Source of the DNA: Viridothelium virens
Lineage: Eukaryota > Ascomycota > Dothideomycetes > Trypetheliales > Trypetheliaceae
NCBI GenBank assembly: GCA_010094025.1
Contig: ML991783.1
Coordinates: 310,001 to 374,000, forward strand
Reading direction: 5' to 3'
Length of the DNA: 64,000 nt
Within the stretch, counting starts at the first letter, position 1; every line of letters begins with the position of its first letter. A program made the position numbers and the translations under genes. Below the pieces are notes generated by a model that had not been told where the DNA came from, ran no database searches, and saw only the letters and a list, made by a program, of their open reading frames with translations. This document shows, piece after piece, positions 24,101 through 35,529 of this stretch.

Positions 24101-27100
24101 TGGGGCCTAAGCTTAGGGTTCGATGATCCACGTGAAAGCTTCAGGCCCTGCTCCGATGTATGCGCGGCCATGTGTGGTACGGTCGGCCGGTGGTCCGGCT
24201 TGCTGCTAGGGTGAAGAATTTTAAAGAGAGTTTAGATGCGTGGGACGGGCAGCCGGGTGGCTGTTACCTGGAGAAGCTCCAGGTTGCTATCATGTCGGAA
24301 GCCGTTTGTGACTGACAGATGGGTGGAGATACAGAAGCGGTCCCACAGGCATTAGAGTCGATGGCAGTGGTGTGGTTGGTGGAAGGTCTTTCTCTTGGTA
24401 GGTTGAGGGGATTGTAAGGTTTCGCATAAGGAGAGAAGTTGAAAGCGATGAGTGCAACGAGGCTTCCGCCTTGAAAAATGGTTGATACGGAAGAAAGCAA
24501 GGGATTAGTAGAAAAAACTTTTGCCTACCTATGTCCCACGGATATTAACCTTTCCACGAGACTCTATTGCTCAGTGTGGTTTTCTACCATCAGCACTCCC
24601 GTCTGAGCAACACTTTCTACAATTTGCTTCGGCGTATTCGGGTTCTTCACCAATAGCAGACATGCACTGTAAGATCATCCGTCTGGAGTGTGTCGTAAAT
24701 CGCACAACACCCCGAACAACGATCTGCAACAATCAATGCTACCCATCATAGAGCGAGCAATCGCCTGTAGTGCCGCCGTTCAGCACCATCCTCACGGACT
24801 CCATGTATCCAGACTGGTGCGCTTAATTCCCCTCACAGCATATCGGATCGGGATCAGCTCATCGCCCCTGCATCTGCAACGAGACATGACAGAAGCATGC
24901 TACCACGGCGTGGCGAAGCACGCAGCGACATTTAGGACCGATCGCGTGTGTGCACCCGAACTGTAATAGCACAGAATCTCAGCCCTAGGACGACTAGATT
25001 AGGAGCGTCGCAGATCGGAGTAACAGGCGGATACATATGTGGGTTGGACATAGTCCCGAAGGTTAGAGTCTGTAGACGATGGCTGCCTGGAGTGCTGGAA
25101 TGAGAAAAGGTGTATGCATGTATCTCATGGTCCGTTTATCGGGAGAGGTGGTGCCAGTAGTGTGGGACTTCATCACGAGAAGGCGTGGGTTAGCAAGGGA
25201 TGACAAGAGACTGCATGTGGATGCAGTGCCTCCAGATCCGCGGCTAAGAGAAGGTTAGTGAGTGCAGCTGTCTACCCCAATCCACCCATTCAATGCTGTT
25301 CCGCATGCTCTTTGAGTTTTCGCCACCCTCAGGCTGCAAACCTACCGGCAGCATGGAGAATTGCTTGCGTGATATCAACATACGTAGCCGCACGCTGAAC
25401 AGGCATTCTGCGAGTCGCATATCATTTGGAGCTGACTGATAGATTGTCGGAGCACCTGAGGGTATGAGCTTCCTCATCCATCAGCTATCACGGGCAACTC
25501 TGGGTTCCGCAAACCTAAACGCCTGGACTCATATATCCAAGATTGTCATGAGGTTCACACTGTCGATGCGTGGGATCGAGATCTGTCTCAGCCAGGCAAC
25601 AACAATACGACGAGCTCATTGGCCTCCAACGCCATCGTCATCTATATCGTCTGGGCGTCGCACCGTAGATTTAGGTAGTTAATCTAAGCCAACATCCACC
25701 AACGTCGCTTGTACCCGCCCGTGATGTCAGTCCGTAGACTACTCAGGCGTAAGGTGCGTCTAGGTAGGCACGGTAGGGTAAGGAAGAGAGGGGCGGAACC
25801 GCGCGGCACGAGTTGACCATCGAAACGTTCCAAAACATTGCGGTGATTGACTTCTCGAACAAAGCAATCTACTTCCTGCAGACAGCTGACAGCTGGCGTG
25901 GCCCGGCGGCGAACCGCTCGGGCTCGGTGGATTCTACGAGTCGTCGTCACGATCGATCATGGCCCCGGCGCAGGGATGTCAATCATTGACGGTCAGGCTG
26001 CCGATGGACAACTGTGGAGTGGACACCAAGGTGGACTCGACTGGACTGGACTGGATCTATTCACGACTACCATACGTGTGATACGAGCATGACCGACAAC
26101 TTCACATCAAGATGTCAGAGTGGATAGAGCAAGGACCATCTAAGCACCAAGCACCGAGGTATGGGGCGAGATCGGAGGTGCTTGCGGACTTGTTTACGGG
26201 GCATTTCTGTCCGGCCGTGATGTCGGATCAATGTCGGGCCTACAAAACATTGTGAGGAGGAGGACGAGGATTTCCATCTTCATGGGCAGACCCTCGTGGC
26301 CCTGCAAGTGCTGATGTGGCCATTTAGCCAGAATTGCCCAGCAGATCGCCGCTGAAACGGTCGCTGCTCATTACCTCTATTAAGGGGGGGAGATATGAAC
26401 ACTGTGGGCAATATATTGGCTGATTCCGAATGCGTCACCGACTGATGGGGAAGAGGAGTCCGTTCTGGGAGTGAAGATCACGTGTTTGAGGGAATTCTCA
26501 TCAATGATTCACGATCCGACATGCTCGTCGAAGCTGCAATGATCGGCGCTCGGGGTGCTCCGCAGCCATTCAGGAGTCGAAACTTTTCTTTCCATGTCCT
26601 GAAGAAGCAGAGTGGGAACTGGGGGAGGCAGGCGTAAGCCCCGATCTCCTGCATCGCCTAGGCCTGCCTGGGCGCGGTGCAGTGGGTGCAAGTGCTTGCC
26701 AGGCAGAAACCCCCAAGCTTCGGCTTTCCACTACTTCCCATCGAAAACTGAGTTTTGCTGCACGTCCAGGGCGCAGCAGCGATGCTCAAGGTTGATCTCT
26801 CTTTCGTCACTGGTGTGAGGGAAGCGGCAAGACGGGACGATGTTTGCTCGGCCGTCTGATGACGCGCAAGGCTTGCCGCCGTTCCAGAGACAAATGATCG
26901 CGGCTGCATACATTAGAACTGCAGGCATTTTCTTCAAGCCGCAATGCAGCATGCGCGCGTATGAGAGCGTTGGTGGAGATTGGAGCTTGGAGATTGGGGA
27001 TTGAAGACTGGGTGGGGAACGGAGAAGGGGGGGCACTGCCAGTCTACCTGGGCCACCTAGGCCGTGAACTGGGTCCAGTCCCAGGTCTATTTTCTCCCGA

Positions 27101-28251
27101 GCTGGGATGCTTCCATCAACACGAGCAGCAAGGTCGATCGTTTGGTAACGGACGTGCCGGACGGAAGCTTTTCCCCCCTGGTGGTTGGCTGCCTTGCTCT
27201 ACCACCACGGACAGTACGGCACTATGGGACTGCGATTGCAGAGATTGAGGGACGCGAAGCATGGCAGCCATGACATTGCTGCACAGGGCGTGCCGCAGGA
27301 AAACCAGTACACTCGAGGACTAGCTGCCAATGAGCTGCATGCATTAGCACCGTAGACTAATGTGCCTGCCGGGCCTGTTAACGCGCTAGGCTTTCGACGT
27401 GAGACTTTGGAACATTTTTTAGTTGCTGCATGCCAAGCTCCCGAATAGTGCTTCCAAACAACCTCTTCACTTGGATGAGTTACAAACCATTTCGTCGGCA
27501 ATCTGCCCTAACTACAGCGGTAGTCGTATGCGTTGACATATTGCTCAGCGATAAAAATCATGAGAATTAGTCTCGCAGAATTCCAATTTGCTTCATGAGA
27601 GCTAAATTTTTCATTGGATGAAAAACTAAGTGTACAAAGTTTTGTGAGCATTCTAGGCTCTGGTATCTTATTGAAAACGAAGGTAAAATAGGACCATTGG
27701 TCAAAATACTATCCAAGCAGATTTTTGACAAAATACTCCGGCGAATGCAAGGTTACTGTTTTCCACCATGCAAACCACACACCGGCTCGTATAGTAATAT
27801 TGCTACAAAATTTGAATCTTCTAGACATGTCCCAATGCTTCGTGAAAAAAAAGAATAGATCAAAAAGTTCTTTAGAGCAGCGCAATCATCCCGAGGCTAC
27901 AAACAGCAACAAAAATAGACAAATTTCACATGAGCTCCACGTGACACCAGGATAGACCACGGCAAGTCTAGGGTATCCAGACCGTAATTGAAGATCCAAA
28001 GGAAACCAACTGTCGACAACATCTCGTCTATTGGTAAGCCAGGACAGAGAAAGGTTTAAAACGCCCTCGTTTCGAATCGTAGCTTTTGAAAGGTATGAGA
28101 AGCATATACAAATCGCTCAAGAAAAATTGAGTCGTAAAAAGACACGTCCGTCCGGCGTAAAGCATGAAAAAGGTCGATTGGAATCATCGAAAGATAAGAT
28201 TGAGGGTTCCACCGATATTAGGTAAGGGACGCGATAACCGGATAAAGCCAC
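21147..28251. other. 7.1-kb stretch without a recognisable gene
   Basis: Lies between the convergent PRP4 and Ran1-type kinase genes, so neither needs a promoter here. I read both strands for family motifs, long spliced frames, tRNA arms and small RNAs and found nothing convincing. The longest open frame (23441-23986, minus, 181 aa) is compositionally random. Texture varies: 23.2-24.2 kb is GC-rich with pyrimidine runs and a 15-nt-scale T tract near 23571-23583, while 27.5-28.2 kb is AT-rich. A 7-bp perfect hairpin at 21219-21235 lies in the PRP4 3' flank. A non-coding transcript, a fast-evolving small gene or decayed sequence could all fit. Confidence 0.5.
21219..21235 (+). other. Short perfect hairpin in PRP4 3' flank
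   Basis: AGAGATC, 3-nt loop GCC, GATCTCT. It sits about 75 bp after the PRP4 stop, probably in the 3' UTR. Could be chance; no known role. Confidence 0.35.
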
Positions 28252-29688
28252 TCAAAAGACCCGCACCGGTATGTTGAACGGCTGAGATGAAACGTGTTTG
28301 GCAAGTCCGAGCGCAGGTACAAGCGCAGGTAGAAGATGAGGGAACCAGGTATTAGAAGAATTCGAGACGTATTGCGGCTGAGTAGAAACCTGAGGTTGAG
28401 GTACGTTCATTGGCCCCTGGGGGTGATGTGCATGTTTGAGATAAGTATATGAAGACGGTGAAGGGGATGGTGAAGCTGAGGATACTGGAGAACGAGCAGG
28501 TCCACCATCGGAACCAGAACTACCAGAAGAATTCGAAATTTGAGAAAACTGCTCGGCAAAAGCATCCGAAGTGGGGGAAGTTGGTGAAGGAGGTGAGACC
28601 ATACCAGGCTGAGGAACGCTAGGAAGAAAATCCGGAAGGTCATAAATTGAACCTACAGCAACATCTCTCGGGTAATCAGTTGGTTGGTATGGTGGAGATG
28701 AGGGAGCAGTCGGAGCACAAGCTTGAGCAGCAGGTACATTCGAGCGACTCGTGAGCCTTGGGCATTGGAGAATCAATTCCCGAAGTGCCGGAATCGTGAT
28801 GCGCTTCATAGGGTCTGGCTCAAAAATTTGTCTGAGAATCGAATCCAAATCATCAGACAATGGTAGAATGGTCTTGAGAAATTGGCGATCCCGTAAGTAG
28901 GCCCGGAAGGTTGAGTCCTCTGTAGAGGCTCTCTTCCACGGATTTCGACCACAGGTGAGATTCACTAAGATTACGCCCAAGGACCACACATCATTTGGAG
29001 CTGATGCGTAGCACGAAAAAGCCTTCGGCGAGGGAGTTTGACATTCTGTGAAGCGATTAGTCAGGACGCGGGGTGGAGGCGGTAAAAAGAAAGTATTACC
29101 TGGTGACATATAAAAAGTAGAACCGCATCCAAAATCAGAGGTGAGCCAATCAGTGGTCGCAAGGCCAAAATCGGCCAATTTCACGGTGAGACCATTATCT
29201 GTGACCAGCACATTCTCCGGCTTCAAATCCCGGTGGTAGATTCCAATGGAATGGCAGTATTCCACAGCATCCAAGATTTGGAGGAAAGCGCGCTTGGCCA
29301 GCATATCATTACCAACATAATTTCCCTTCTCGGTTATGTTCGAAAATAGATCGCCTTCGGGACAGTACTCAATCACGACGAAAGTGCAGTCCGGAGAATC
29401 CATGATCTTGGCTAGGGAGACAACATTAGGATGACGGCTGGCTTGATAATGGAGCTGGATTTCCCGTTGCTGGAATCTGCGTTGTCGCGGTTCCAGGCCA
29501 ACTTTGTTAAGCGCTTTTACTGCATATGGGACTTGTGTCTGTAGATCCACTGCGGTGTACACTACACCGTATGCACCTACGCCCAATATGCCGGTAAGCT
29601 GAAGTCGACCTGCCAGAACTTGTCCAACACGGTCCTCCGGCGCACATGTTCCACAGGGATTTGGAGATGCTGGCGGTGTTGGGAGCAT
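28252..29688 (-). CDS. Ran1/Sks1/Vhs1-family serine/threonine kinase
   Basis: Two exons, complement(28252-29045, 29100-29688), 460 aa. The ATG at 29688 begins MLPTPPASPNP; codons upstream of it are open but have no ATG. The kinase domain covers about residues 24-305: LTGILGVGAYGVVYTAVD, YAVKALNK, QQREIQLHYQASRHPNVVSL, IYHRDLKPENVL, VKLADFGLATTD and FYMSPECQ, then WSLGVILVNLTCGRNPWK. The tail is Pro/Ser-rich and ends PVRVF. This pattern matches the fungal Ran1 group. S. pombe Ran1/Pat1 blocks meiosis, and yeast Sks1 and Vhs1 act in glucose response and cell cycle. The 54-bp intron (GTAATA...CACAG, 29046-29099) is a multiple of three and has no stop; retention would insert 18 residues exactly inside the SPE motif. 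Confidence 0.92.
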   Translation of the reverse strand: MLPTPPASPNPCGTCAPEDRVGQVLAGRLQLTGILGVGAYGVVYTAVDLQTQVPYAVKALNKVGLEPRQRRFQQREIQLHYQASRHPNVVSLAKIMDSPDCTFVVIEYCPEGDLFSNITEKGNYVGNDMLAKRAFLQILDAVEYCHSIGIYHRDLKPENVLVTDNGLTVKLADFGLATTDWLTSDFGCGSTFYMSPGNTFFLPPPPRVLTNRFTECQTPSPKAFSCYASAPNDVWSLGVILVNLTCGRNPWKRASTEDSTFRAYLRDRQFLKTILPLSDDLDSILRQIFEPDPMKRITIPALRELILQCPRLTSRSNVPAAQACAPTAPSSPPYQPTDYPRDVAVGSIYDLPDFLPSVPQPGMVSPPSPTSPTSDAFAEQFSQISNSSGSSGSDGGPARSPVSSASPSPSPSSYTYLKHAHHPQGPMNVPQPQVSTQPQYVSNSSNTWFPHLLPALVPALGLAKHVSSQPFNIPVRVF

Positions 29689-32050
29689 GTTGATTTTGAC
29701 CAAAGTCCTCCTGGATGGTCCAATGAAGGCCTCCAGGAAATGGCAGCAACCTCCACTGGAAGCGCGGCCTGGAAGCTAGCAATCTACAAGAATGCTAGGA
29801 AAAGAAGAAATTCCGATCCAATATTATTACGAACAATGGTCCTTCAAGGCCGATATGTCGATGGAGACGAGAGTTGTAGGATATTTCGGAGAGAGAATGA
29901 CGAACTCAGGGATTGAATTGGTTGATGTGGAAGAACCGAAGGGCGGAGGAAGAGATAGTTAATGAAGGAGAGGGGGGTTGGAATGGTGAATGAGGGGCGG
30001 CAGGTGGTGGAGGTGCTGGTGGTGATAAAAGTGATGCAAATGCCGCTGGTGAGCCGTTACGTGCAATGAGAGACAATCATCTACAAATAGGCAAGATCAG
30101 GCTAGGAGACCATGACGGGGAGAAAAAAAGGCTGCATGGAGCATGAGTTTGGAGCCGGGATGACCCCCGGTCAATTTTTAGACAAAACAAATGGCAAGTC
30201 ACTTGGCGAAGCACAGCCTGTCATCTCCTTTCCTTGACCCAGGCGGGAAGGAGGCTTGATCGGACGCTCCTGATTGACGTTCGAAGCGGGAATCCCTCGT
30301 CATGGGCGAAGGGTTGGGGACATGGTTCGATGCTGCCTATTTTCCGTAGCTTGCCGCGTATTATTGACTCTTTGCTGGGGCAGGACCAAGCGCGACGCCG
30401 TCTGAGGAGGCAGCATCCAGCCTCTGAGGGCTGGGGAGTCTTACTGGATCACTCGAAGAGGAGTGGCGCTTGGCCACCGCACGGATGCATGCATCGCTTC
30501 CTGCCGTTGCCAGTCAGTGCGTTAGTTAGTTAGTTGAGTCGTGGGCTGGTTGCTCGGCACGCAGTAACACCGGGAGCAGGGAAGCTTAATGTGCGTAGCG
30601 CAGCAGACGCAGTATTGCTGCAAGCACCGTCTCGCTTTGTTAGAATGGCCGGAAGGAGCATGGTGCAGTAGGGGGCGCGAATCCCGGCGTTGGTCCAAGA
30701 ATGGTGCAAATCTGGTGCGCGCGGCAGGAAGAGGCAGGAAATGTCGCAACGCCATCGACCTTCCATGCGGTAGAACCCCAAGGGTGTGAACTCTAGCGTC
30801 CCACATGCTGACCGCCTGCCCTGCCTTCGGATGGCAGAGACAACACGGCGCCCCGTGGTTGGTGACTCCCGCATTGACGATCGTCGCAGCTGACGGCTAG
30901 CTCAGGCTTACTCGTTTGGCGTGAATTGCGGCAGAACTTCCATGGAGCTTTCCACCGAAGACCCACTTCTGATGGCGGTCGTCCTGGCGTGGCCGCTCAG
31001 ATCTACCAACCGCCGGTGTGAGCCCAGACCTGGGTTGTCAGCGAAGCGTTGCTGCTCCTCCTCCACTCGAAGCTTCCTATGCAAACTCGCTCGCCGCTGC
31101 ACATGTGCAAACCAACGCAGGATCAAACATAGGAATCTGCACATCTTTCTGGGCCCGAAGGGCAACGATAGAAACTCGAATAAGGTGCTTGCGCTTCGCT
31201 TGAACAGCGCGCTCGGGTGCAAGATCCCGCCAGGCCCTCTCCACCAACGGACAAAACAGAGAGGATGAGTCGCTGTGGTGAAGCAGGTGATCTGCAAAAA
31301 GCACCGGCTTCAAGGTTCTTGATTGGTGAAACGTACATAGCCTACCTTTAGAAACAGTGAGGCGTACGAATCCACCTCGGAAGATGCAAGCCCCATCGGT
31401 CACGATGATTGGCTGACATCGAGCCAATGATCGAAAGGTAATTTGAAAGCCGAGAAATTTTCAGCCCCATAATTGCGAATGCGTCAACGGGCTCCTTCGT
31501 CGTTGTGACTACCGTTTCGTTTACGTACCACGGACAAAGCGCTGCATCCGGGAAAAGTCAGACCCTCTAACCCTGACGGGGCCATGCAACAAACAATGAT
31601 GGAGATTAGAGTCGTATCCCGGGCACGGTAGAGGCTCTTCTCGAGACTCGCCAATGCAAGCGCAAGGAGATGAGAGCGGCAATCCATTGACATCACATGA
31701 TCAGCGCCGTAACAGTGAAGGCAAGGTGGCATCTTCCACCTTGCAACGAAGCTTTTGCTGCTTGGTGGCACGAGCTCACGCTTCCATTGACGGATAGAAG
31801 CGAGTCTCAGTGCGTCGAGTGGCGCCGACGGTATGCGAAAGTCTTGACTTCAAAGTTCGTGTCTAACGGAGATTCGACCGTTCCAGCTTCGGAGAGCGGC
31901 TACGCCATGACGCGAGGCTGGTATGTATGTGAGTGCACCAGAGGAAACCTTTGCACATGAACAGGTGGAGGCCGAAGATTATTGGATTCACGTTTGATGT
32001 GCTTGATCCCTTGCCGCGATAGGGAAAGCCCACTAAGACCACTGGACCAC

Positions 32051-32074
32051 CACCTCCATCTCCACCTCCATCTC
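32051..32074 (+). repeat. Two tandem 12-bp units (CACCTCCATCTC)
   Basis: Two perfect copies read directly, within non-coding sequence. Confidence 0.8.
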
Positions 32075-34604
32075 CATGTTCGAGGACCGCTACTCTAGTC
32101 ACGTGAAGCGCTGCCTTCCCCATCAACTCCCAAAGGTCATACCTTAGAGTAATTTGTCTCGTCCAACGGCGTCGTGTTCAACGCCGCACAGCTTGGCAAC
32201 TGGGCTAACGATTGCGAACAATGCACGCAAACACTTTCGAAAAATCGCTCAGCATGTGACTGCGTTAACGACTGCCACCGCACCTTGCATCCCTCGTTTT
32301 GAACTCGCGATGAATCTGTAAAACTAGTCGTCATTGGTTCTGGTGCTCAGCCTCCGTACTTTGAGGCGTTTGATGCTCCTCTGCCTAGTTGGCAGCAGCC
32401 ACTATCCCGAGGGCGGGACTACCGGATTCAAGCTCCGGTGCTCCCTTAGAAAAGCCGCGCGATTAGATGAGAGGATGTTGCTTCTCTGTTGTACATACAC
32501 ACAACGATGGTCTGATTACGAAAATCGCCAAACCAGAGTCCGTAGGCGGCAAAAGGTCTCGTCCTACCACACACTCGATCAGGTCACACACACCGCTGCT
32601 TCCTGACGCCCGCGTATTCCGTCTGGGGTACAGTAGGTGGGCGTGGGGCCGAATGATGAATTTCCCAAAGCATGTCTCTCGACGTCCTGCAGGAAGCTAG
32701 CCGCCCGAGATTCTCAGCTCAGCTCCTTTGAAACACAGTCAACCACGATCGATTCTAGGAAACAACGTGATCAGCAGATGTGCGTAGCTTAGTTACCGGG
32801 GCCATCCGTCGCTCTATTTGCAGCACAATCTAAATAACTATAGGACCATCAGCAGCCGCTGCATAAAGTAGGGTTCGGGAGCATACAGTTGGCCATGGCT
32901 CCTCGTACCCGATTTACGCTTATTTCACTTTGCTTTGGCCCCAACTCGATCGAAATATGAATCAGATTGAGTGCTTACCTCCCACATACGCGTATTGATG
33001 ACCTCAACGCCTCTCTCGGCGTTTGAATCACTCGCGGCAACGATGGGGGCGTGATTCGAGCCTTCGTTTGCTGTTTGTGGAGTACTTTTAAAACCTGCAG
33101 GGGTGGGTACAATGATGTCATGTGACCTAAGCACGATACCTCAAGGTTATCATCCACAGCTCAAAGTTTACGACTTCATCGAATGACCAGTTCACGGTAT
33201 CCGACAAGCACGCCCAGCAGATCCTTATCAGTGTACAAGTCCATCCTGCCTCCCACCAGCAGTAAACCCAAGCTATGGATACCAACTGGTCGTAAGCCTC
33301 AGAACTGACTCTAGCTGCATACAAACCCGTCCCAACATTTCGCTTCAATCGTGAAGGTCAAGTTTCCAGCTATGTCATGTCCCTTATTCGGACCGAAGCC
33401 TTCATGCTTCTGCTTTTGACTTTATTCGAGCATGCGTTCCCTTATTCTGCTTGTCTGCGCGTAAGACTCGTCTCCGGCCCTGTCTCCGGGCTCGCCTCTC
33501 AGGTTGTTCTGAGATTGTCCATGTATCTTCAGTTCTCTGAGCCTTATCTTATTTTCATTTGGATCTATGTGTGTGCACCATTGGCGCTCCATGCCTTGTA
33601 TCGGTAGTGGTGAGCGATTTTTAAGTCTACTCTACTTCCCAAACGCAACGCGCAACGATTTTGGTACAGATGTCTAATTACCTGGCTCGGCCGCTTTCTC
33701 AAGCATCTATGCGGCAACGATCACACCGGGCAGAACGTAGAAACGCATTGGGGTGAGAGGTCTAGGATGCCATTAAGCATCGGTTGATGCCTCAATCCGT
33801 TCCTACGTGTATCAACGTCTGGGTCGACTCGGACGTCAACCCCGATCCTGTCCGCGAAGCCTTCTTAGCAAGTTATGAGACGAAACAGACGGTGATATGT
33901 GAAAATTATAAATCATGTTATCGAGCACTTATTATGGATCAGCCGTGTTAATTCGGTAGTTGATATGCTTACTATTTCCGTAGACTGTGCTTAGAAGTTA
34001 CTCCACCGGAGTACATGCCAACTATATGCAAGGCAACCGTTACCTGAGCTGGCTGCATCGCATTTTGAAGATTATTGCATCCGCGACCTGTTGCCCAGTC
34101 AAAGCAGTTGTCAGAGGTACGGCGCATCCTAAAGAGCGCTGCCTCTCGATCTGGAGCTACTTCATCTTGAAGACACCGGTTTAAAAACTCGTGGCAAGAC
34201 ACGTCGCGCCGCCTCACGACTGGGGCTTAGATACAAGACAAGAGATGACCATCTGCCATCAGCTTCCTTTTCTTGAACCTACAAGACTAATACCCCAAAA
34301 TTCATGTCATTCGAGTCGAAGCCCCAGAGCTTTCGTAACATCCGGCAGCCAGACCTTTCCATAAGGGCCCCATCAAAACAACGTGGGAATGTCGAAGCCC
34401 TTTTCAATATTAGCTCATAGGGTTTCACTTATTGTATTATCGGTGTCTTCCATTCAATTGAGCCTGTCTTCACCGACCCTAGCACACATACCGTTATGCT
34501 GCATAGCCCCGTACGAAATAGTATCAAGGATAATTTCAAGGTCACGACTATACTGCCATGGTTTTTGGCGAGGAAATGGTAAGACAGGCCTAGAACTCAT
34601 ACAT

Positions 34605-34614
34605 TATATATAAG
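34605..34614 (+). promoter_or_regulatory. TATA-like box of the small secreted protein gene
   Basis: TATATATAAG lies 139 bp upstream of the ATG at 34753. It is followed by a leader rich in T and A, including an A-run near 34671. Position fits a TATA box with a leader of about 100 nt. Inferred from sequence only. Confidence 0.5.
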
Positions 34615-34752
34615 GCATGGAACTTTCATCGAGGGGAACAGCACCATATTGCAGCTGCTTCTGGTTCCAAAAAAAATTTCCTTCCTACCTTTTCAAGAAT
34701 TTTATTGCTTCTCTTATCCTTTTTACTTATCAATTCAATTCTATCAACTAAA

Positions 34753-35091
34753 ATGCGATTCGCTATCCTCACTCTCATGCTCCCAGTGCTCACCATTGCG
34801 AGCCCTCAGTATCATCACGAAGTTGGCTCTGCCATCCTGCAGTTCGAGATTGATCAAGACACCTTCACCTCCGACACCACGATTGCTGTTCCAGGTTCCC
34901 TCAAACTCAACGAGCAGTTAATCGGCGCCACCGTCGCCGAGGTTTCCGGGATTGCCAATGAAAATGCTGTCAAATGTCAGGCTCTTAGTGCAGACGACCG
35001 TCCGATCGGAATGCCTTTCACCCTCGAGACTTCTGTGACCCTTGATGATGGACAGAAAGTTGAAGTTGACACTATCGAATGCTATTACTAG
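34753..35091 (+). CDS. Small secreted protein, unknown family
   Basis: Single exon, 112 aa, ATG at 34753 in AAAATGCG context. The N-terminus MRFAILTLMLPVLTIASPQ is a clear signal peptide, with cleavage likely after TIAS or nearby. The mature part is about 93 residues, acidic, with only two cysteines (VKCQALS and the final ECYY) that could form one disulphide. Hydrophobic strands alternate with acidic loops, as in LETSVTLDDGQKVEVDTIEC, which suggests a small beta-fold. I do not recognise the family. Small acidic secreted proteins of this kind are common in fungi and include effectors and surface proteins. It stands beside a 5-kb gene-poor stretch and has its own TATA-like box. Confidence 0.8.
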   Translation: MRFAILTLMLPVLTIASPQYHHEVGSAILQFEIDQDTFTSDTTIAVPGSLKLNEQLIGATVAEVSGIANENAVKCQALSADDRPIGMPFTLETSVTLDDGQKVEVDTIECYY

Positions 35092-35529
35092 GGCCACCGA
35101 TTGTGGTCGAGGACTTGGTGGCTGGCTGATATTGTGAGGTTGTTGCCTATTAGAGTAAAGGAGTTTGGTTCGCGATATAATCATTTATTGGACATCTTTG
35201 TGGGGAACTGCGTCTTTGGCTTTGCTTTCCGCTATGACCATCATTTTCTAATTACATATAACTACTAAATGATTTTTTTTTTTTTTTGGCCACGTCTGGA
35301 AGCCAAGAGGGGTGAAATGAGGTGTAGAGTGTAATAACGCAGGACCCGAAGCACAGTAGCCGAAAGGTTCAACACCACCCCATCCAGCAGCAAACATCTC
35401 GCTCTGCGTTTCCCACAGCACTTACGGATAAATATTGTTGCGTGATGACTATAAAAGACCTCATCGCTCAGTTGGAGCCTTGATTCCTCATTACGTCCAT
35501 CAACATCCAGTGAGACTTCGTTATTGGGG
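35092..35529. other. Short intergenic region before TAD2
   Basis: Holds the 3' flank of the secreted protein gene, a 15-nt T run at 35273-35287, and the TAD2 promoter. Nothing else recognised. Confidence 0.5.

Larger units (their letters stand above)
29689..34752. other. 5-kb gene-poor stretch, divergent upstream region of Ran1-type kinase and secreted protein
   Basis: Lies upstream of both flanking genes, so it probably holds their promoters, including a long leader for the kinase (purine-rich sequence near 29.9-30.1 kb). Open frames are short. Seen within it: a 12-bp duplication at 32051-32074 and a TATA-like box at 34605-34614. No tRNA, snRNA or transposon recognised. Confidence 0.5.

Noticed and set aside
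31567-31574. CTAACCCT, complementary to the TTAGGG telomere repeat, as a possible telomerase RNA template; also TTAGGGTT near 24114
   Set aside because: Eight-base matches are expected by chance in 64 kb, are shorter than a usual template, and no pseudoknot or 3' splice-type end could be seen.
32422-32438. Perfect tRNA T-arm lookalike (CCGGA-TTCAAGC-TCCGG), with a D-arm-like hairpin upstream
   Set aside because: The 3' acceptor half (TGCTCCC) has no matching 5' half in range and the anticodon arm cannot be placed. Not a tRNA.
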